Shown here piece by piece: positions 33,652-41,929 of a stretch of 46,323 nucleotides of DNA. Position 1 is the first letter of the stretch. Every line of letters begins with the position of its first letter. This DNA comes from Bacteroidales bacterium (GTDB taxonomy: Bacteria; Bacteroidota; Bacteroidia; Bacteroidales; UBA10428): positions 1-46,323 of the forward strand of contig JAFGQZ010000105.1 in NCBI GenBank assembly GCA_016935435.1, given 5' to 3'. The notes beneath the pieces were generated by a model, which was not told where the DNA came from, did not search any database, and saw only the letters and a program-made list of their open reading frames with translations. Position numbers and translations under genes: made by a program.

Positions 33652-34737
33652 ATGAGAGAATTAAAAATTGGGTCTGTAACGATACAAATTCCAATTATCC
33701 AGGGGGGTATGGGTGTAGGCATTTCGCTATCAGGACTGGCAACTGCTGTTGCTAACGAAGGAGGTGTAGGAGTGATATCGTGTGCAGGAATCGGCTTGCT
33801 ATACCAGGATTTATCGAAAGACTATTTTCAGTCGTGCATACTTGGCTTACGCGAGGAAATACGAAAAGCAAAAGAAAAAACAATTGGAAAGATTGGTGTA
33901 AATATAATGACCGCATTAACAAATTTTGAAGATATGGTGCGTACATCAATCGAAGAGAAAGCCGATTTTATCTTTTCCGGCGCAGGCCTTCCGCTCGATT
34001 TGCCTAAATTTCTGAAACCCGACAGTATAACAAAGCTGGTGCCCATAGTATCGTCGGGCAAGGCGGCAAGGCTTATATGTGCCAAATGGAAGCAGAAATT
34101 TAATTATCTGCCCGATGCTTTTGTGGTTGAAGGGCCAAAAGCAGGTGGGCACCTGGGCTTTAAAAAGGAACAAATTGATTTGGATGATTATTCGCTTGAA
34201 AAGATTGTACCAGAAGTAGTTAACGAGGTTAGAGAATTTGAGGCACAATATAACCAGGAAATACCTGTAATTGCTGCCGGTGGAATATATTCAGGTGCCG
34301 ACATTTACAATATTATGCAAAAAGGGGCAAAAGGCGTACAACTAGGCAGCAGGTTTGTTACTACCGTAGAGTGCGATGCTTCAGAACTGTTTAAAAACGA
34401 ATATATCAATGCTTCAGAAGAGGAAATAGAAATTATACAAAGCCCTGTAGGTATGCCAGGCCGGGCTGTTGGGAATAATTTTCTAAAAAGGGTAAAACTA
34501 GGCGAGAAAATGCCCAAAAGCTGCCCATTCAACTGCATTAAATCTTGCGAAATAGGCAAAAGCCCCTATTGCATTATTATTGCTTTATACAATGCATATA
34601 AAGGCAATTTCTCTTCGGGTTATGCTTTTGCAGGAAGCAATGCATACAGGGCTACAAAAATTACGACAGTAAAGGAAGTTTTTAAGGAGTTAATAAGCGA
34701 TTTTAACAAAAAACTTAACGACGAAGAAAAGGCTTGA
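33652..34737 (+). CDS. Nitronate monooxygenase / FabK-like FMN enzyme
   Basis: This 361-residue TIM-barrel flavoprotein of the 2-nitropropane dioxygenase/enoyl-ACP reductase II family starts with IPIIQGGMGVGIS, and has GVISCAGIGLL, GKIGVNIM, the glycine-rich VVEGPKAGGHLGF near 163 and the phosphate-binding VIAAGGIYSGADI and GAKGVQLGSRFV segments near 207-240. It should bind FMN and use NAD(P)H or nitronates. Unlike the short nitronate monooxygenases it ends in a C-terminal extension with four cysteines in C-x3-C-x3-C-x7-C spacing (CPFNCIKSC...YC, about 295-312), which could bind a metal or Fe-S cluster. It appears to be transcribed alone from its own promoter. FabK and nitronate monooxygenase cannot be separated by reading. 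Confidence 0.82.
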   Translation: MRELKIGSVTIQIPIIQGGMGVGISLSGLATAVANEGGVGVISCAGIGLLYQDLSKDYFQSCILGLREEIRKAKEKTIGKIGVNIMTALTNFEDMVRTSIEEKADFIFSGAGLPLDLPKFLKPDSITKLVPIVSSGKAARLICAKWKQKFNYLPDAFVVEGPKAGGHLGFKKEQIDLDDYSLEKIVPEVVNEVREFEAQYNQEIPVIAAGGIYSGADIYNIMQKGAKGVQLGSRFVTTVECDASELFKNEYINASEEEIEIIQSPVGMPGRAVGNNFLKRVKLGEKMPKSCPFNCIKSCEIGKSPYCIIIALYNAYKGNFSSGYAFAGSNAYRATKITTVKEVFKELISDFNKKLNDEEKA

Positions 34738-34798
34738 AAAACAAATAAACTGAGCCTCTAAATTGGTTTTTTGCTGGCTAATGCCTATTACTTTAGGC

Positions 34799-35908
34799 TT
34801 ACAGTTGCCCACAAGCCTTTTGATATATCGAAAGCAGCTTTTGCTCTTCGTTTTGCCAGCAAAGTTCCTTTGCAGCATTATCGAGGTTTTGCGAAAGTGC
34901 TGAATGAAACTCCCTGTCGGCAACCAGTAATTTAATGCAATTTGCAAGCTCTTCGGGGGTTCGTTGCTTTAAAACAAGGCCTACTCCATAGTTCTCAACC
35001 AGCGCCTTCATTTCGGGCAAGTCCGACACAATAACCGGTATGCGCGACTGAACATAATCGAACAATTTATTGGGCAAAGCATATCTGTAATTCAGCCCCA
35101 AATCTTCTTCCAGCGAAATGCCTATATGGGCATTTTCGGTATAGCCCCATAGTTTGTCCAGCTCTATCCTTCCCAGAAAAACAACTTTTTCGCTAACCGA
35201 TAATTCACAGGCCAGTTTTTTCAGGCTATCAACAACAGTTCCATGCCCAATAACCCAAAACCTTATATTTTCGAGATATTTAAGCGCATTAAGCATTAGT
35301 TCGATACCCCGGCCCACATTAACCGAGCCCTGGTAAACAACAATATTTTCGCCATTATTAACAAACCCTTTAAAAACAGGACCTTGCCTGTACACCCCCA
35401 CATTCCTGATAAGTTCAAGGTTTTTATTATAGTTTTTTCTGTAATATTCAACAATGGGGGAAGAAACAGTGTAACCAAACCTGATTTTTGGCACTATCAG
35501 CCTCTCTATCATCAGCCAGACTTTACGAATAAAAGGCCTGTTTTCAAGCTCCGGTAACCCAGTAAACAGTTCGTGGCTGTCGAAAACCAGTACTTTTTTA
35601 GTAATAATGCCAGCCAGCCAACAAGCAGCAAGCGTATCGATATCGTTGGCAACTATAATGTCGAACCTTTTGCGCAACAGGAAAAAGAATAGCTTAATAT
35701 TATAATTGGCATAAAATAATGCCGTTTTTCTAAAACAAAGCCTGAACCTTTTAACCTTGTAAAGCCTTTCGGCAAGGGGGGTACTGTTTTTCAGCAAAAA
35801 ACCGGCAACAGTAACATCGTAACCATTTGTTTGCAAAGTACCTGCAATTTTATGAATACGGTTATCGGTAACAACATCGTTGGTAACAGCCAGAACTATA
35901 CGTATCAA
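34799..35908 (-). CDS. Glycosyltransferase, GT4-like
   Basis: A GT-B glycosyltransferase of 369 residues from the TTG at 35908, which gives the expected start MIRIVLAVTNDVVTDNRIHK. A TTG nine codons upstream (35935) is an alternative; no in-frame ATG exists. The N-terminal half has DIIVANDIDTLAACWLAG and FDSHELFTGLPE, and the C-terminal half the donor-site segments VVYQGSVNVGRGIELML, FWVIGHGTVVDSLKKLA and PNKLFDYVQSRIPVIVSD. It probably adds a sugar to a cell-surface glycan. It stands alone between two plus-strand genes, converging on the nitronate-monooxygenase-like gene and divergent from murB. Confidence 0.85.
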   Translation of the reverse strand: MIRIVLAVTNDVVTDNRIHKIAGTLQTNGYDVTVAGFLLKNSTPLAERLYKVKRFRLCFRKTALFYANYNIKLFFFLLRKRFDIIVANDIDTLAACWLAGIITKKVLVFDSHELFTGLPELENRPFIRKVWLMIERLIVPKIRFGYTVSSPIVEYYRKNYNKNLELIRNVGVYRQGPVFKGFVNNGENIVVYQGSVNVGRGIELMLNALKYLENIRFWVIGHGTVVDSLKKLACELSVSEKVVFLGRIELDKLWGYTENAHIGISLEEDLGLNYRYALPNKLFDYVQSRIPVIVSDLPEMKALVENYGVGLVLKQRTPEELANCIKLLVADREFHSALSQNLDNAAKELCWQNEEQKLLSIYQKACGQL

Positions 35909-36127
35909 AATAAACAGTTTGAAATATACCGGCAAATCTATGTTTTTATTGTTAAGTTGCCACCGATATTTTGCCGGAAAATAATAACATCGGTTACATC
36001 AGTAATTAACATTGGTAAAATACTATTGCTTTGCAGGAAAAACCAGGTCACCCGAGTAAAGGCTAAAAATCAGTTTTTGCTTTCATGGGAATCATTTATA
36101 GCTTTGTCTTGTAGAAAAGAACACCCC

Positions 36128-37135
36128 ATGATAATAAAGCAAAATGTTTCGCTTCTGGCATATAACACCTTTAAAATTGATGCTACAGCCAAAGTTCTTG
36201 CCATAATTGAAAACCTGCCAGATTTGGAAACCCTATGCAACCCACCCTATAGCACAATATTCCCACGGTTGTTTATGGGGGGCGGCAGCAACCTTCTTTT
36301 CACCCATAATTACGAAGGTATTATTGTTCATTCGCAAATTAAAGGAATAGAAAAAGTTTTTGAAAGCGAAAGCGAAACCTGGCTTAAAGCAGGCAGTGGC
36401 ATTATCTGGGACGATTTTGTTGCATATTGTGTAAAGCTGGGGCTCGGAGGAGTCGAGAATTTATCGGATATACCCGGATGCGTTGGCTCTGCACCGGTTC
36501 AAAACATAGGGGCCTATGGCATGGAAGCAAAAGATACTATTGTTGAAGTTCAATGCCATAACCTGGCAACAAACGAAACTTTGGTGCTTAAAAACAGTGA
36601 ATGCCAGTTTGGTTACCGCGATTCGATTTTTAAAACACCCGGGTTCAGAAACTGCTTTATTACCCATGTAACTTTTTGCCTGAAAAAACAATACGAAGCA
36701 GTTAGCCATTACGGCACCATTGAGCAGGAACTGGAAAAATTTGCCGACCGTTCGGTAAGAAGTGTCCGTCGGGCAGTAATAAATATTCGAAGGAACAAAC
36801 TGCCCCCGGCAGAATTGGGCAGTGCCGGCAGTTTTTTTAAGAACCCTGTTGTCGGCAACGAAAAATATGCAGCTTTGTTGGAGAACTACCCCGAGATGCC
36901 CGTTTACAAACTAACTGAAGGAGAGTATAAAATACCTGCAGCATGGCTTATTGAAAAAGCCGGGCTAAAGGGAATAAAGCACAATAATGCTGGCACCTAT
37001 ATTAAACAGCCTTTAGTAATTGTTAATTATGGAAAAGCCAGCGGAAAAGAAATAGCCGATTTTTCATATTTTATAAGGCAAAAAGTATATGAGCAATTTA
37101 AAATTATGCTGGAACCTGAAGTTAATTTTGTGTAG
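36128..37135 (+). CDS. murB: UDP-N-acetylenolpyruvoylglucosamine reductase
   Basis: This 335-residue FAD enzyme reduces UDP-GlcNAc-enolpyruvate to UDP-MurNAc in peptidoglycan synthesis. FAD-binding motifs MGGGSNLLF near 50 and AGSGIIWDDF near 88 are followed by GVENLSDIPGCVGSAPVQN near 108, GYRDSIFK near 162, the catalytic Ser in GSAGSFFKNP near 231 and the C-terminal Glu in EPEVNF. The YRDS segment and total length make it a type I enzyme like that of E. coli. ATG 36128 is chosen because it begins just before VSLLAYNTFKI; the frame extends 99 codons upstream, but that stretch shows no homology and overlaps the divergent glycosyltransferase. Its last 14 bp overlap the end of the convergent barrel gene. 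Confidence 0.94.
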   Translation: MIIKQNVSLLAYNTFKIDATAKVLAIIENLPDLETLCNPPYSTIFPRLFMGGGSNLLFTHNYEGIIVHSQIKGIEKVFESESETWLKAGSGIIWDDFVAYCVKLGLGGVENLSDIPGCVGSAPVQNIGAYGMEAKDTIVEVQCHNLATNETLVLKNSECQFGYRDSIFKTPGFRNCFITHVTFCLKKQYEAVSHYGTIEQELEKFADRSVRSVRRAVINIRRNKLPPAELGSAGSFFKNPVVGNEKYAALLENYPEMPVYKLTEGEYKIPAAWLIEKAGLKGIKHNNAGTYIKQPLVIVNYGKASGKEIADFSYFIRQKVYEQFKIMLEPEVNFV

Positions 37136-37853
37136 CCTTTATTTCCGGGGCAATATCAACATTCTTCAACAAGCGCGGCTTAAAAACAATTTTATAGCTG
37201 TACGAAACGCCAATAAAATAACTCTGGCTGTAACTATACCTGAAATTGCCTTTCGGGAATTTTTCGAATATATTTACAAGTCCTTGTTTGTACCTGAAAT
37301 CGAGTGAAAAAAAACCCATTTTTGTTTCGGCACCTATGCCTACCCCCCCAAGAAACCCATAATCGTAAGCCCGTTCAGGCTTAATGCCATAATAGTTTTT
37401 CTCGCCCAGAATAATTGTATCTCCTGTATTGTTATGGCGTAGCAAAGGGTTATACTCTTCAGTTAAGCCTCGTTCTATTGCAACATACGGACCCAAATCT
37501 AAAATTACCTTTACGGTTTTCTTTCCAATTTCGATATGGGTAAGAAAAGGAAATTCAAGATAGTTCATTTTGCGCGAATAAGGCCCCAGCGAGTCGTTTT
37601 CTTCTTTCCAGCCATGCGAAATATAGTTCATCTCAAGCTGAACGCCCAGGTTTGGTTCCGATATATATTTGAAGAACACCCCGCCACCCGGAACATCAAC
37701 AGCACGGGTACGAAAAACCGGATCGAAGTAAACATTGGAGTGAGAAATGCCCCCACGAACGCCAAATGAAATTGATGGGGAAAACCCTTGCTGGGCAAAC
37801 AAGCCAAAAAATCCGTAAAAGGCAAATAATACTGTGAAATATTTTTTAAACAT
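37122..37853 (-). CDS. PorT-like outer-membrane beta-barrel protein
   Basis: This 243-residue protein has a signal peptide (1-20, FAFYGFFGLFAQ) and a barrel with the family pattern SISFGVRGGISHSNVYF, LGVQLEMNYISHGW, YLEFPFLTHIEIG, DLGPYVAIERG and GFLGGVGIGAETKMGFFSLDFRYKQGL. This fits the outer-membrane beta-barrel family (PF13568) that includes PorT. A role in T9SS cannot be claimed because the family is large. It is the last gene of the nfeD-mltG-mutase run, 3 bp after the mutase stop, and its own stop lies inside the end of murB (14 bp convergent overlap). Confidence 0.8.
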   Translation of the reverse strand: MFKKYFTVLFAFYGFFGLFAQQGFSPSISFGVRGGISHSNVYFDPVFRTRAVDVPGGGVFFKYISEPNLGVQLEMNYISHGWKEENDSLGPYSRKMNYLEFPFLTHIEIGKKTVKVILDLGPYVAIERGLTEEYNPLLRHNNTGDTIILGEKNYYGIKPERAYDYGFLGGVGIGAETKMGFFSLDFRYKQGLVNIFEKFPKGNFRYSYSQSYFIGVSYSYKIVFKPRLLKNVDIAPEIKATQN

Positions 37854-37856
37854 AAG

Positions 37857-39269
37857 CTAATTAACCTGTTGTAATACATTTTGAACCGAAAGAACAAGCT
37901 CGCGCGAACGTGCTGCATCGCCCGATTCGCCATAAAGCCTAATAACCGGCAGCATTGAAGATGCACGTACCAAAACCCATTCGTCTGAACCGAAAAAAAA
38001 CTTAACCCCGTCGAGTTCTTCCACTTTAGTAACCAAATTGCTTCCAAATTGTGTAAACTCACCTTTTTTGCACTTTTCGATAATTTTGTTCCTGATATTT
38101 TTGTTTAGCTGAAGGTCTAAGCGGTCAACAGCAAATGGGCCGGTAATTTCTTCCACCTCTTTTAAAAGCTCCCTTAGCGGCTTATTGCTCTCAACCAGCC
38201 AGTTCCAAATCTGGATACCCATCCATATCCCATCGCGTTCGGGCAGATAAGTGCCCAGTGTAATGCCTCCGTTCTCCTCGCCCCCGGCCAGAATATCTTC
38301 GCGCAGCATAATATCGGAAATATGGTTAAACCCTATACGGGTGCGTACAAGTTCCAACCCGTAATGGGCGCATAATTTTTCAAGCCTTCCTGTACAGGAA
38401 TACCCTGCAACCACCTTTCCGGTTTGCTGCTGATATTTTGCCAGATAGTGCACTACCAGTAGAAAAACATGGTGCGAATCGATATAATTCCCCTCGCGGT
38501 CGTAAAGGGCCATGCGGTCGCCATCGGCATCAACAGCAAGGGAGCAGTCAATATCTTTTTGTTCCCATACATAATCGGCCAGTTCGTGAAGGTTTTTATG
38601 CAATGGTTCAGGCGAAATCTGGTTAAACGAAGGGTTTACTTCGCAGTGAAACTGTTTAATTTCCGGCATTAGTTTTTTAAAAACATTTTGGGTGCCACCA
38701 TACATGGCATCGAAAGCAAACTTCAGCCCGGAGTTACGTATCTTTTCAATGTCGAAGCCGTCTTTAATATGCTTAAGGTAAACTGATTCAAGGTTTACAT
38801 ACTGAATTTTGCCCTGTTCAAGCAGATAGTTCCAGTTTAAAAGTTCCAGGTCGAACTCATATTCTGAGGAGATTAAGTTTTCAATATCTTTAATATCTTT
38901 CTCGAGCATAGGGCCGCCATGGGCACCTTTTAGCTTAATACCATTGTATATTGCTTGGCTGTGGCTGGCTGTAACAATAATTCCACAATCGGCCTTTAAT
39001 TTTACAATGCCCAGCGAAACCATTGGGGTTGACACAAAATTTTCGGGAATATATACCTGTATGCCTTTCGAAGCCAGTATTTTTGCAATAGCCTCCATAA
39101 ACATTTCGCCCCCAAAACGGCAATCGTAGCCAACAATGGCCGACGACGACTGAAATTTATTGGTCATCCAGCGGGCAACGGCGTATGCAACTTTGGCCAC
39201 ATTTGCCAGGGTAAAGTCTTTGGCAATAATGCCCCACCAACCATCAATACCAAATTTAATTTTGTCCAT
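37857..39269 (-). CDS. Phosphohexomutase (phosphomannomutase/phosphoglucomutase family) with unusual active-site motifs
   Basis: This 470-residue member of the alpha-D-phosphohexomutase family has four domains. The metal site DADGDR (247-252) and the sugar-binding loop GGEENGG (329-335) are normal. The active-site serine motif, usually TASHNP, reads TASHSQ (Ser102), and the phosphate-binding loop, usually R-x-SGTEP, reads RASSMLP (435-441). These are the two family signatures most expected to be constant, so substrate or activity may differ from a standard mutase. Both the ISPEPL segment and overall length argue that the protein is intact. It should act on sugar phosphates for surface glycans or glycogen, if active. 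It lies in a minus-strand run with mltG upstream (80 bp) and the barrel gene 3 bp downstream. Confidence 0.87.
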   Translation of the reverse strand: MDKIKFGIDGWWGIIAKDFTLANVAKVAYAVARWMTNKFQSSSAIVGYDCRFGGEMFMEAIAKILASKGIQVYIPENFVSTPMVSLGIVKLKADCGIIVTASHSQAIYNGIKLKGAHGGPMLEKDIKDIENLISSEYEFDLELLNWNYLLEQGKIQYVNLESVYLKHIKDGFDIEKIRNSGLKFAFDAMYGGTQNVFKKLMPEIKQFHCEVNPSFNQISPEPLHKNLHELADYVWEQKDIDCSLAVDADGDRMALYDREGNYIDSHHVFLLVVHYLAKYQQQTGKVVAGYSCTGRLEKLCAHYGLELVRTRIGFNHISDIMLREDILAGGEENGGITLGTYLPERDGIWMGIQIWNWLVESNKPLRELLKEVEEITGPFAVDRLDLQLNKNIRNKIIEKCKKGEFTQFGSNLVTKVEELDGVKFFFGSDEWVLVRASSMLPVIRLYGESGDAARSRELVLSVQNVLQQVN

Positions 39270-39349
39270 GTTAAAGAGTAAGTTTTAATTAAGCCTTACA
39301 AAAATACGAATCGGCAACAATATATAACATTCTGCTGCAGCTATAAAAT

Positions 39350-40399
39350 TTAATTATAAATTCTTCTTTTATTAAGCTGGAGCTGATATGCCCTTGCGTT
39401 TTTGTTATGTTCCGTCAGGGTTTTAGCAAAATTATGATACCCTGAAAAGTCGGGCCTTGCACAGAAGTAAATATAATCGTGCCGCTCATAATTAAGCACT
39501 GCATCGATTGAACTGATATCGGGCAGGCAAATTGGCCCGGGTGGCAAGCCGGTAAACTTGTAGGTATTATAAGGGGAATCGGCCTGATAATGCTTTTTTA
39601 ACACCCTGCGGATTGAAAAATCGCCAATGCCGAAAACCACTGTAGGGTCGGCCTGCAGGCGCATGCCTTTGTTTAACCTGTTCATATACACCCCTGCCAC
39701 ACGTTTTTTTTCATTTTCCATACGGGTTTCTTCATTTACTATCGAAGCAAGGGTTATAACCTCTTCCGGGGTTTTGCCAATTTGTTTTGCCTGAACTGTT
39801 CGCCTGCGGTTCCAGAATTTTCGATATTCGGCATTCATTCGGTCGAGAAACTTTTCGGCGCTTGTGTTCCAATATATCTCGTATGTGTTAGGTATAAACA
39901 TACAAGCCATTGTATATTTATTTAGGCCATATTTTTGGTGCACCGCTGTATCGCGCAGCAACACAAGCAGGTTTAGCGAATCGAACTCAAGTTGCTGCGA
40001 CACCCGGCCGGCAAATTGCTCGAGGGTGCGTAAGTTGTTAAAGGTAAGATCTACCGGCTCCTGTTTTCCCGACCGTAGAAGGTTCACCAGCTCATTGTTG
40101 CTCATACGGTTTTTAATCAGGTACCTGCCAGGGCGTACATGGTTTTCGTAGTTTTTACGGTGGGCAACCCACTTAAAGCTCTTAATATTTTTAATAAAAC
40201 CCTGCCTTTCAATATCAACAAGAACCGAATCGAACGAAGAGCCTGTAGGGATATAAAAAAAAATATTATTAGTAGCTGTTTCTACACGCACATTAGGGGC
40301 AAAAGCCCTTTTGTACAAGTTGTACGATTTAACAGCAGCCAGGGCCATTAATAGAGAAAAAACAACCAATACCCTTTTCAGAATTTTACCCGCCCTCAT
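39350..40399 (-). CDS. mltG: Endolytic murein transglycosylase
   Basis: This 349-residue YceG/MltG family protein is an inner-membrane lytic transglycosylase that cuts nascent peptidoglycan strands and may set glycan length. One N-terminal membrane helix (about 9-25, VLVVFSLLMALAAV) is followed by a LysM-like region with PTGSSFDSVL and VRPGRYLI, then the catalytic domain with PNTYEIYW, SIVNEETR (catalytic Glu, probably Glu224), YMNRLNKGMRLQADPTVVFG and the typical SPYNTYKFTGLPPGPICLP and YFCARPDFSGYHNFAKT. It starts 24 bp after nfeD and belongs to the same run. Confidence 0.93.
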   Translation of the reverse strand: MRAGKILKRVLVVFSLLMALAAVKSYNLYKRAFAPNVRVETATNNIFFYIPTGSSFDSVLVDIERQGFIKNIKSFKWVAHRKNYENHVRPGRYLIKNRMSNNELVNLLRSGKQEPVDLTFNNLRTLEQFAGRVSQQLEFDSLNLLVLLRDTAVHQKYGLNKYTMACMFIPNTYEIYWNTSAEKFLDRMNAEYRKFWNRRRTVQAKQIGKTPEEVITLASIVNEETRMENEKKRVAGVYMNRLNKGMRLQADPTVVFGIGDFSIRRVLKKHYQADSPYNTYKFTGLPPGPICLPDISSIDAVLNYERHDYIYFCARPDFSGYHNFAKTLTEHNKNARAYQLQLNKRRIYN

Positions 40400-40423
40400 G
40401 TAATTATGCCCTAAACTAATAAT

Positions 40424-41836
40424 TTATGCTTCTTTAATAACATATAACTGCCCCGACTCGTTGCGGATAACCTTAACTTTTTCACCTTTATCGATGAAGC
40501 CAATTTCCGACTTGGCATCGAAAAGTTCGTTTCCAATCATAATACGGCCCGATGGGCGCAGCACTGTATAAGCTACTCCGGTTTGTCCGGTCATTTCTTT
40601 CAGGTGCAAATCGACACCAATAAAACCCTGCTCCTTATCCTGAACGGCTGCCAGGCCAACGCCACTAAACCATTTCGACGATCCAACTTTGCTGCTGATA
40701 TAAAGCGAGAGGCCAAATGCAAGCACTACAGAAATTAACACCCTGAAAAAAACTTTCACGATATGTCCAAAAGCAGCAACGCCTTCAAATTCGAAAACTA
40801 CATTATCGATAAGGCTCATGGTCAGCCCCGTAAAAACCAGTATAATACCAGCAATACCGGCAACGCCAAATCCGGGAATTACAAATATTTCCATAGCCAG
40901 AAGAATAACACCGGCAATAAATGCAAGCAATTCCCAGTTTTGGGCAAGGCCTTCGACATATAAAGGGGCAAAGTAAACAATGGCAGCAGCAATGGCTATT
41001 GCCAGGGGGAACCCAACGCCAGGCGACTGCAATTCGAAGTAAATGCCGCCAACAATAATCATAATTAGTATTCCCTGTACCGCAGGGCTAAGGAGGAAAC
41101 CAATGAAACGCTCGAGCCCAGAAGGCTTATAATAATAAAGAGTGGAACCTTCCAGCCCTGCTTTTTTGAGTACCTCCGGAATATCCTTTGCCAGGCCTTC
41201 GCAATAATTTACCTTAACAGCTTCTTCGGCTGTTAGTGTAAGAACCATACCTGTATCGACAATGCCGGGTACATACAGCTTCGGATCGACCATCGACTCG
41301 GCAATTTTCGGATCGCGGCGCCATACATATACAGTGTCGTTTCCTTGTATAATTGTGTCTTTGCCATGAGCTTCGGCAGTTGCCCTCATGGTAGAGCGCA
41401 TAAACGACTGGTACTTATCGGGCACAGGCTCGCCCGACTGGCTTACAACTGTTGAGGCCCCAATACTGCCGCCCGGCCTCATATATATACTGTCGCAGGC
41501 TATGGAAATAAGTGCCCCGGCCGATATAGCCTGGTTATCGACAAAAGCCATTACCGGTATCTCCGAGTTTAAAATCCGGGTACGGATAGAATCGGCAATA
41601 TCTACCCTGCCACCGTAGGTATTGAGGTGTAAGATAATATAGTTTACCTGTTTGGCCCTTGCCTCTTCGAACGCCTTTTGTGTAACCCTCAGCGCCGGTT
41701 TGGCAATTTCGTCTTTTATTTCAAACACCAGCACAGAGGCAGAAGAATCGGTCTGTGAAAACAGTTTTGCCGATAATAAAAACAGTATTGCAAAAACAAA
41801 TTGAAGCCTGTTACATAAATAATTCTGGTTGCTCAT
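40424..41836 (-). CDS. NfeD-family membrane serine protease (ClpP-class)
   Basis: This 470-residue protein has a signal peptide (about 1-27), a ClpP-like protease domain (about 33-235), a membrane domain with four to five helices (about 243-385) and a C-terminal NfeD OB-fold (about 400-470). The catalytic serine is Ser105 in DNQAISAGAL, with the oxyanion-side LHLNTYGGRVD upstream and IGASTVV downstream; Lys141 is a candidate general base of the Ser-Lys dyad. The OB-fold has GVAYTVLRPSGRIMIGNELFDA. Long-form NfeD proteases act with SPFH/stomatin proteins in membrane quality control; no stomatin gene is visible in the window. It is divergent from purB and is the first gene of its run. Confidence 0.9.
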   Translation of the reverse strand: MSNQNYLCNRLQFVFAILFLLSAKLFSQTDSSASVLVFEIKDEIAKPALRVTQKAFEEARAKQVNYIILHLNTYGGRVDIADSIRTRILNSEIPVMAFVDNQAISAGALISIACDSIYMRPGGSIGASTVVSQSGEPVPDKYQSFMRSTMRATAEAHGKDTIIQGNDTVYVWRRDPKIAESMVDPKLYVPGIVDTGMVLTLTAEEAVKVNYCEGLAKDIPEVLKKAGLEGSTLYYYKPSGLERFIGFLLSPAVQGILIMIIVGGIYFELQSPGVGFPLAIAIAAAIVYFAPLYVEGLAQNWELLAFIAGVILLAMEIFVIPGFGVAGIAGIILVFTGLTMSLIDNVVFEFEGVAAFGHIVKVFFRVLISVVLAFGLSLYISSKVGSSKWFSGVGLAAVQDKEQGFIGVDLHLKEMTGQTGVAYTVLRPSGRIMIGNELFDAKSEIGFIDKGEKVKVIRNESGQLYVIKEA

Positions 41837-41903
41837 GGTTTACATTTTTTCTGAACGAATTTACGCAAAGATGTAAAATGTAATTCAATGAACGGTTTTT
41901 TTT

Positions 41904-41911
41904 TAACTTTG
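41904..41911 (+). promoter_or_regulatory. Exact -7 promoter element for purB
   Basis: TAACTTTG matches TAnnTTTG exactly and lies 18 bp before the chosen purB ATG (41930). It falls inside the 14-codon upstream extension of the frame, which argues against the earlier ATG at 41888. Confidence 0.6.
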
Positions 41912-41929
41912 AAGCCTGAAAAAAAATCT

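Noticed and set aside
34765-34805. Terminator between the nitronate-monooxygenase-like gene and the glycosyltransferase
   Set aside because: Only short imperfect pairings (GCCT...AGGC) are present and no U-tract follows.
35831-36127. Long upstream extension of murB
   Set aside because: It overlaps the divergent glycosyltransferase gene and shows no MurB-like sequence; MurB homology begins just after ATG 36128.
41888-41929. Fourteen-codon extension of purB
   Set aside because: An exact -7 promoter box lies inside it and the family start is at ATG 41930.
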